A DNA stretch of 64,000 nt, taken from the NCBI GenBank assembly GCA_946965045.2, contig OX337242.1, positions 2,666,001 through 2,730,000 of the forward strand, written 5' to 3'. Shown in pieces: positions 60,951-64,000 of the stretch. Numbering within the stretch: the stretch's first letter is position 1; each line of letters starts with the position of its first letter. The translations under genes were made by a program, and so were the position numbers. This DNA comes from Epithemia pelagica. Lineage: Eukaryota > Bacillariophyta > Bacillariophyceae > Surirellales > Surirellaceae. Below the pieces are notes generated by a model that was not told the DNA's origin, did not search any database, and worked only from the letters and a program-made list of their open reading frames with translations.

Positions 60951-63900
60951 CTCCTATGGAGAGGGTGGAAAACAGTAACAACATTAGTAACGCTGATCTT
61001 GTACATGTACACCACTCTCTCCCTCGAAGAAATAATCACTTACCTGTGGTTATGGACCCTTGTCCAATTCCTCAAACGAACGACAACCATGATAGAGGCA
61101 GCGATAATGCTCATCATAGTCGTTCTCCACCAGGGGGAGGAACACGAGTCGACGACGAACAAGACGGACTGGATGCAACACACCATCACGATGACCAATG
61201 CGACAGTCGAAAGCATGGCAAACTGGGTAGACACGAAATTCCTGGACACGAAACAAAGGAAGAAAGTGAGACCATGGCGAAGAAGAAGGACGCGAAAGGT
61301 GATATGCAGCGCTGCAATCATGGCCATGGCAGCCAGATGCGCCGCGGCAACCAACTGCCACCCATTCGACTCGGACTCAACGATGATTGGCATCGACAAC
61401 AGGTGTTCGGGTTGCATCACCCACGTTCGAAGCGACATACCTGGAGCCTTGAAGCAGTGCAACAAAGCAATCAAAGGTTTCGGAGGTGCGAAAACTTATG
61501 AAGTGTGGACGGGCACCATTCATTGGGACTGGGAGGATGACCAAGGAAAGATCCATACGATGGTGATTCCCAACTCGTACTATGTTCCAGAAGGTAAAGT
61601 CCGACTACTGAGCCCGCAACACTGGGCGCAGACTCGGAAAAACAGTGAAAAACGCGGTGGGGCGGGCGAAATGACCACAGGCACAGAAGTAGTACTATTC
61701 TGGAACGACCGTCAGTCACGAAGGACGATCCCAATAGATACACACGGAAATAATGTGGCTACGTTCCATCTCGCGAGTGGGTACAAGCAGTACCATGCCT
61801 ACTGTAAAGAATGTGGGACTGAGCGCGACCGCGACTACGACAAAGACCCAATATTACAGCATCAAGCCATGCCGTCAATGGTGGTATCCGATGACGAGGG
61901 GGAGGACGACGAAACGACCTACCCGATCCAAGCCCAACAATGGCACCAGGCCATACCGAAACCGACGGTAGAGGCAACGCCAGACGCAGCAACCCAACAA
62001 ACGGACGGAGCAGAGCCTCGCAAGTTTGACTTCGACCTGGATGGGAAGACTGCCGACAACGAAATTCCACCGCCAGACATCATCCCACACGAGGAGGAGG
62101 AACGGCCAACGGCGGAGGCAGAGTTGCTCAGGTACCACTACGACTTTGGGCACCTGCCATTCGCTAAACTACAACAAATGGCAAAGGACAGAATACTGCC
62201 GAAACGACTGGCGAATTGTCACGTCCCAGTGTGCTCGGCATGCAATTTCGCCAAAGCAACGAAGCGAGCATGGCGCACAAGGTCGTCGAAAGACTGGTCG
62301 AACAAGACACCTCCAAGCAAACCAGGCATGGTTGTGTCGGTCGACCAGTTAGTATCGCCCACACCAGGACTCGTGGCCCAGATGACAGGGTTCATCACGA
62401 AACAGCGCTACAGATACGCTACCGTGTATGTGGACCAAGCGACGTCACTGGGTTTCGTTTTCCTGCAGAAGACTTCAACCGTTGAAGAAACACTGCAAGG
62501 CAAGAGAGCTTTCGAGCGCTATGCTATGAACAGAGGAGTGTCAGTGCGTGCCTATCACGCCGACAACGGAATTTTTAAGGCACACGGGTGGGTGAAAGCA
62601 TGCCACGACCAAGGGCAAGACCTCACGTTCGCGGCCGTTGGCGCCCACCATTCCAATGGAAAGGCGGAGCGTAGAATAAGAGAATTGCAAGGGATGGCGC
62701 GCACAATGCTTTTGCACGCAAACAAGCGATGGCCACAGGCAATCACTGCCAACTTGTGGCCTTACGCCGTGCGCCATGCAAACGACTGCATTAACGCGGC
62801 CCCTAATATGCAACACGAAACGAAGCAATCGCCAATCCAACTGTTTTCCCAGACAGCCATTAACACGAACAAGAAGCACTGGAGGCCCTTTGGATGCCCA
62901 GTGTACGTGCTGGATGAACGATTGCAAGGGAACAAACCACACAATAAGTGGGAAAATCGAGCACGCGTGGGAATTTACTTGGGCCAGTCGCCAATCCACA
63001 ACAGGAATGTGGCACTGGTCCTCAACCGACACACCGGGCATGTAAGTCCACAATTCCACGTACGATTCGATCGCAGTTTCCATACCCTTCAACAGGAGCA
63101 ACTGACGGCAACGTGGCAAGTCAGTACATTCTTCGCTGACGCCAAACGAACCGGACAACCGCTGAGGAGCCAGAAAGGGAAACGACGGAGGAGGCACAAG
63201 GGGCAAGAGGGAGCCCCACAATACACTCCAACTGGCACTCCACCGGAAGAAAGGCAACAACAATTGCCAAACAACACATGGCCGGATGAGGCACCCAACC
63301 ACAGTCCAACCACAGGTCCACCAGGTGGGACGCCACCACAAGCAACACAGACCGGACGAACCATGGAACGAATGCCTCCAGTGGACTCAGAGGGAGCACA
63401 CGGCCAGAGGGAGCGGCAACCCCCGCAAACAACAACAACCAACCAAATGCGGACTAGATCGGGACGACTGCGTAAACCGACGCAACGCCTCATCGAAGTA
63501 ATGTCCGCAGAGGTAGAGGATGACATGACGATACCGGGGGAACTATTTGCTCTCACCACCCTCACACCGCAAGACGATATGGAGGGGGAGGACCCACTCC
63601 TAGCATACAAAGCGGCAATCTCCGACCCGGATACAATGTATCACCATGAGGCTATGAAAGAGCCTGACAGGGCGGAGTTTATAAAGGGCATGCAAAAAGA
63701 AATGGAGCGACAGATGGAAGATGGAAATCTCTCTATCGTGCGTCGCGATTCAGTCCCAGCAGGCCAACGCATCTTCAGGGCAGTATGGCAAATGCGCAGA
63801 AAAAGGGACATCATGACACGCGAGATCAAAACTCACAAGGCAAGACTCAATTTCGATGGGTCCAAGATGGAAAAGGGCATAGACTACGACCAGACATATG

Positions 63901-64000
63901 CCCCAGTTGCATCGTGGGCATCCATCAGACTGGTCCTAGCTCTGGTATCAGCATTCAATTGGCACACACAACAAATTGACTACGTCCTGGCATACCCACA
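60951..64000 (+). CDS. pol: Copia Pol (protease, integrase, start of RT), runs off the edge
   Basis: Open in the gag frame from the codon after the gag UGA to the window end, more than 1000 codons. There is no initiating ATG close to the start, so it is probably expressed as Gag-Pol. A hydrophobic stretch follows the stop (TTLVTLILYMYTTLSL), then the protease (DSDSTMIGIDNRCSGCIT) and the zinc-finger-like H/C motif before integrase (HYDFGHLPF ... CHVPVCSAC). Integrase has VVSVDQLVSPTPG, AYHADNGIF and NGKAERRIREL. The RT N-terminus has ARLNFDGSKMEKGIDYDQTY and FNWHTQQIDYVLAYP. The window ends before the YxDD motif, so RT activity cannot be judged. Confidence 0.92.

Larger units (their letters stand above)
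59320..64000 (+). mobile_element. Third Copia element, intact in gag and pol as far as seen
   Basis: Related to the 31395 element (same gag type, primer site and gag-UGA-pol layout), on the plus strand. Everything visible is open apart from the gag UGA. It runs off the right edge within the RT domain. Confidence 0.9.

Noticed and set aside
1-64000. CRISPR arrays, bacterial operons, rRNA or tRNA genes
   Set aside because: Direct repeats here lack the constant repeat plus unique spacer pattern, the genes are spliced, and no rRNA or tRNA sequence was recognised.

Overview
Kingdom and lineage: this is nuclear DNA of a eukaryote with spliced genes. A pennate diatom is the best fit. The reasons are a receptor-type class III cyclase fused to a phosphodiesterase, several Copia elements of the kind abundant in diatoms, DDE transposons, very Ser/Gln/Thr-rich hypothetical proteins, and short introns. 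The species call is inference; no organelle or rRNA marker is present.

Layout. 1-973 is the end of a 180-bp satellite array. 1762-20808 is a host gene island: two paralogous small coiled-coil genes (1762-2583 and 19912-20808) flank ribosomal protein eS12 (3616-4229, minus), a 2731-residue protein with about 60 IQ motifs (5276-13471) and a six-exon receptor cyclase-phosphodiesterase (14105-18768). 21106-24250 is a compact DNA transposon: 29-bp terminal inverted repeats, CAG target duplication, a DDE transposase and a divergent partner gene. 26070-30044 holds a secreted or GPI-anchored protein and a three-exon 1-Cys peroxiredoxin with a long acidic tail ending in a CaaX box. 31395-37853 is a complete but decayed Copia element with 212-bp LTRs. 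38759-44523 is the internal part of a second, different Copia. 45317-50950 is a giant low-complexity gene. 51643-56954 is a larger, three-gene DNA transposon with perfect 25-bp inverted repeats and subterminal palindrome arrays. 57577-59277 is a broken paralogue of the giant gene, with a third Copia element (59320 to beyond 64000) inserted just upstream of its start; its gag and pol are intact.

How it fits together. The host genes suggest Ca2+/calmodulin binding (IQ protein), cyclic-nucleotide production and breakdown in one polypeptide (cyclase-PDE), and membrane-anchored peroxide removal (peroxiredoxin). More than a third of the window is mobile DNA of two lifestyles. The two DDE elements each carry a transposase plus one or two accessory proteins of unknown function; this is the best candidate here for an undescribed system. 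The Copia pair at 31395 and 59320 shares a gag-UGA-pol arrangement that suggests stop-codon readthrough, and a primer site resembling an internal stretch of initiator tRNA-Met. All eight well-supported host introns start GTACGT, while all five transposon introns start GTAAG.

Limits: there was no database search. Exon joins come from phase, splice consensus and family conservation read by eye.
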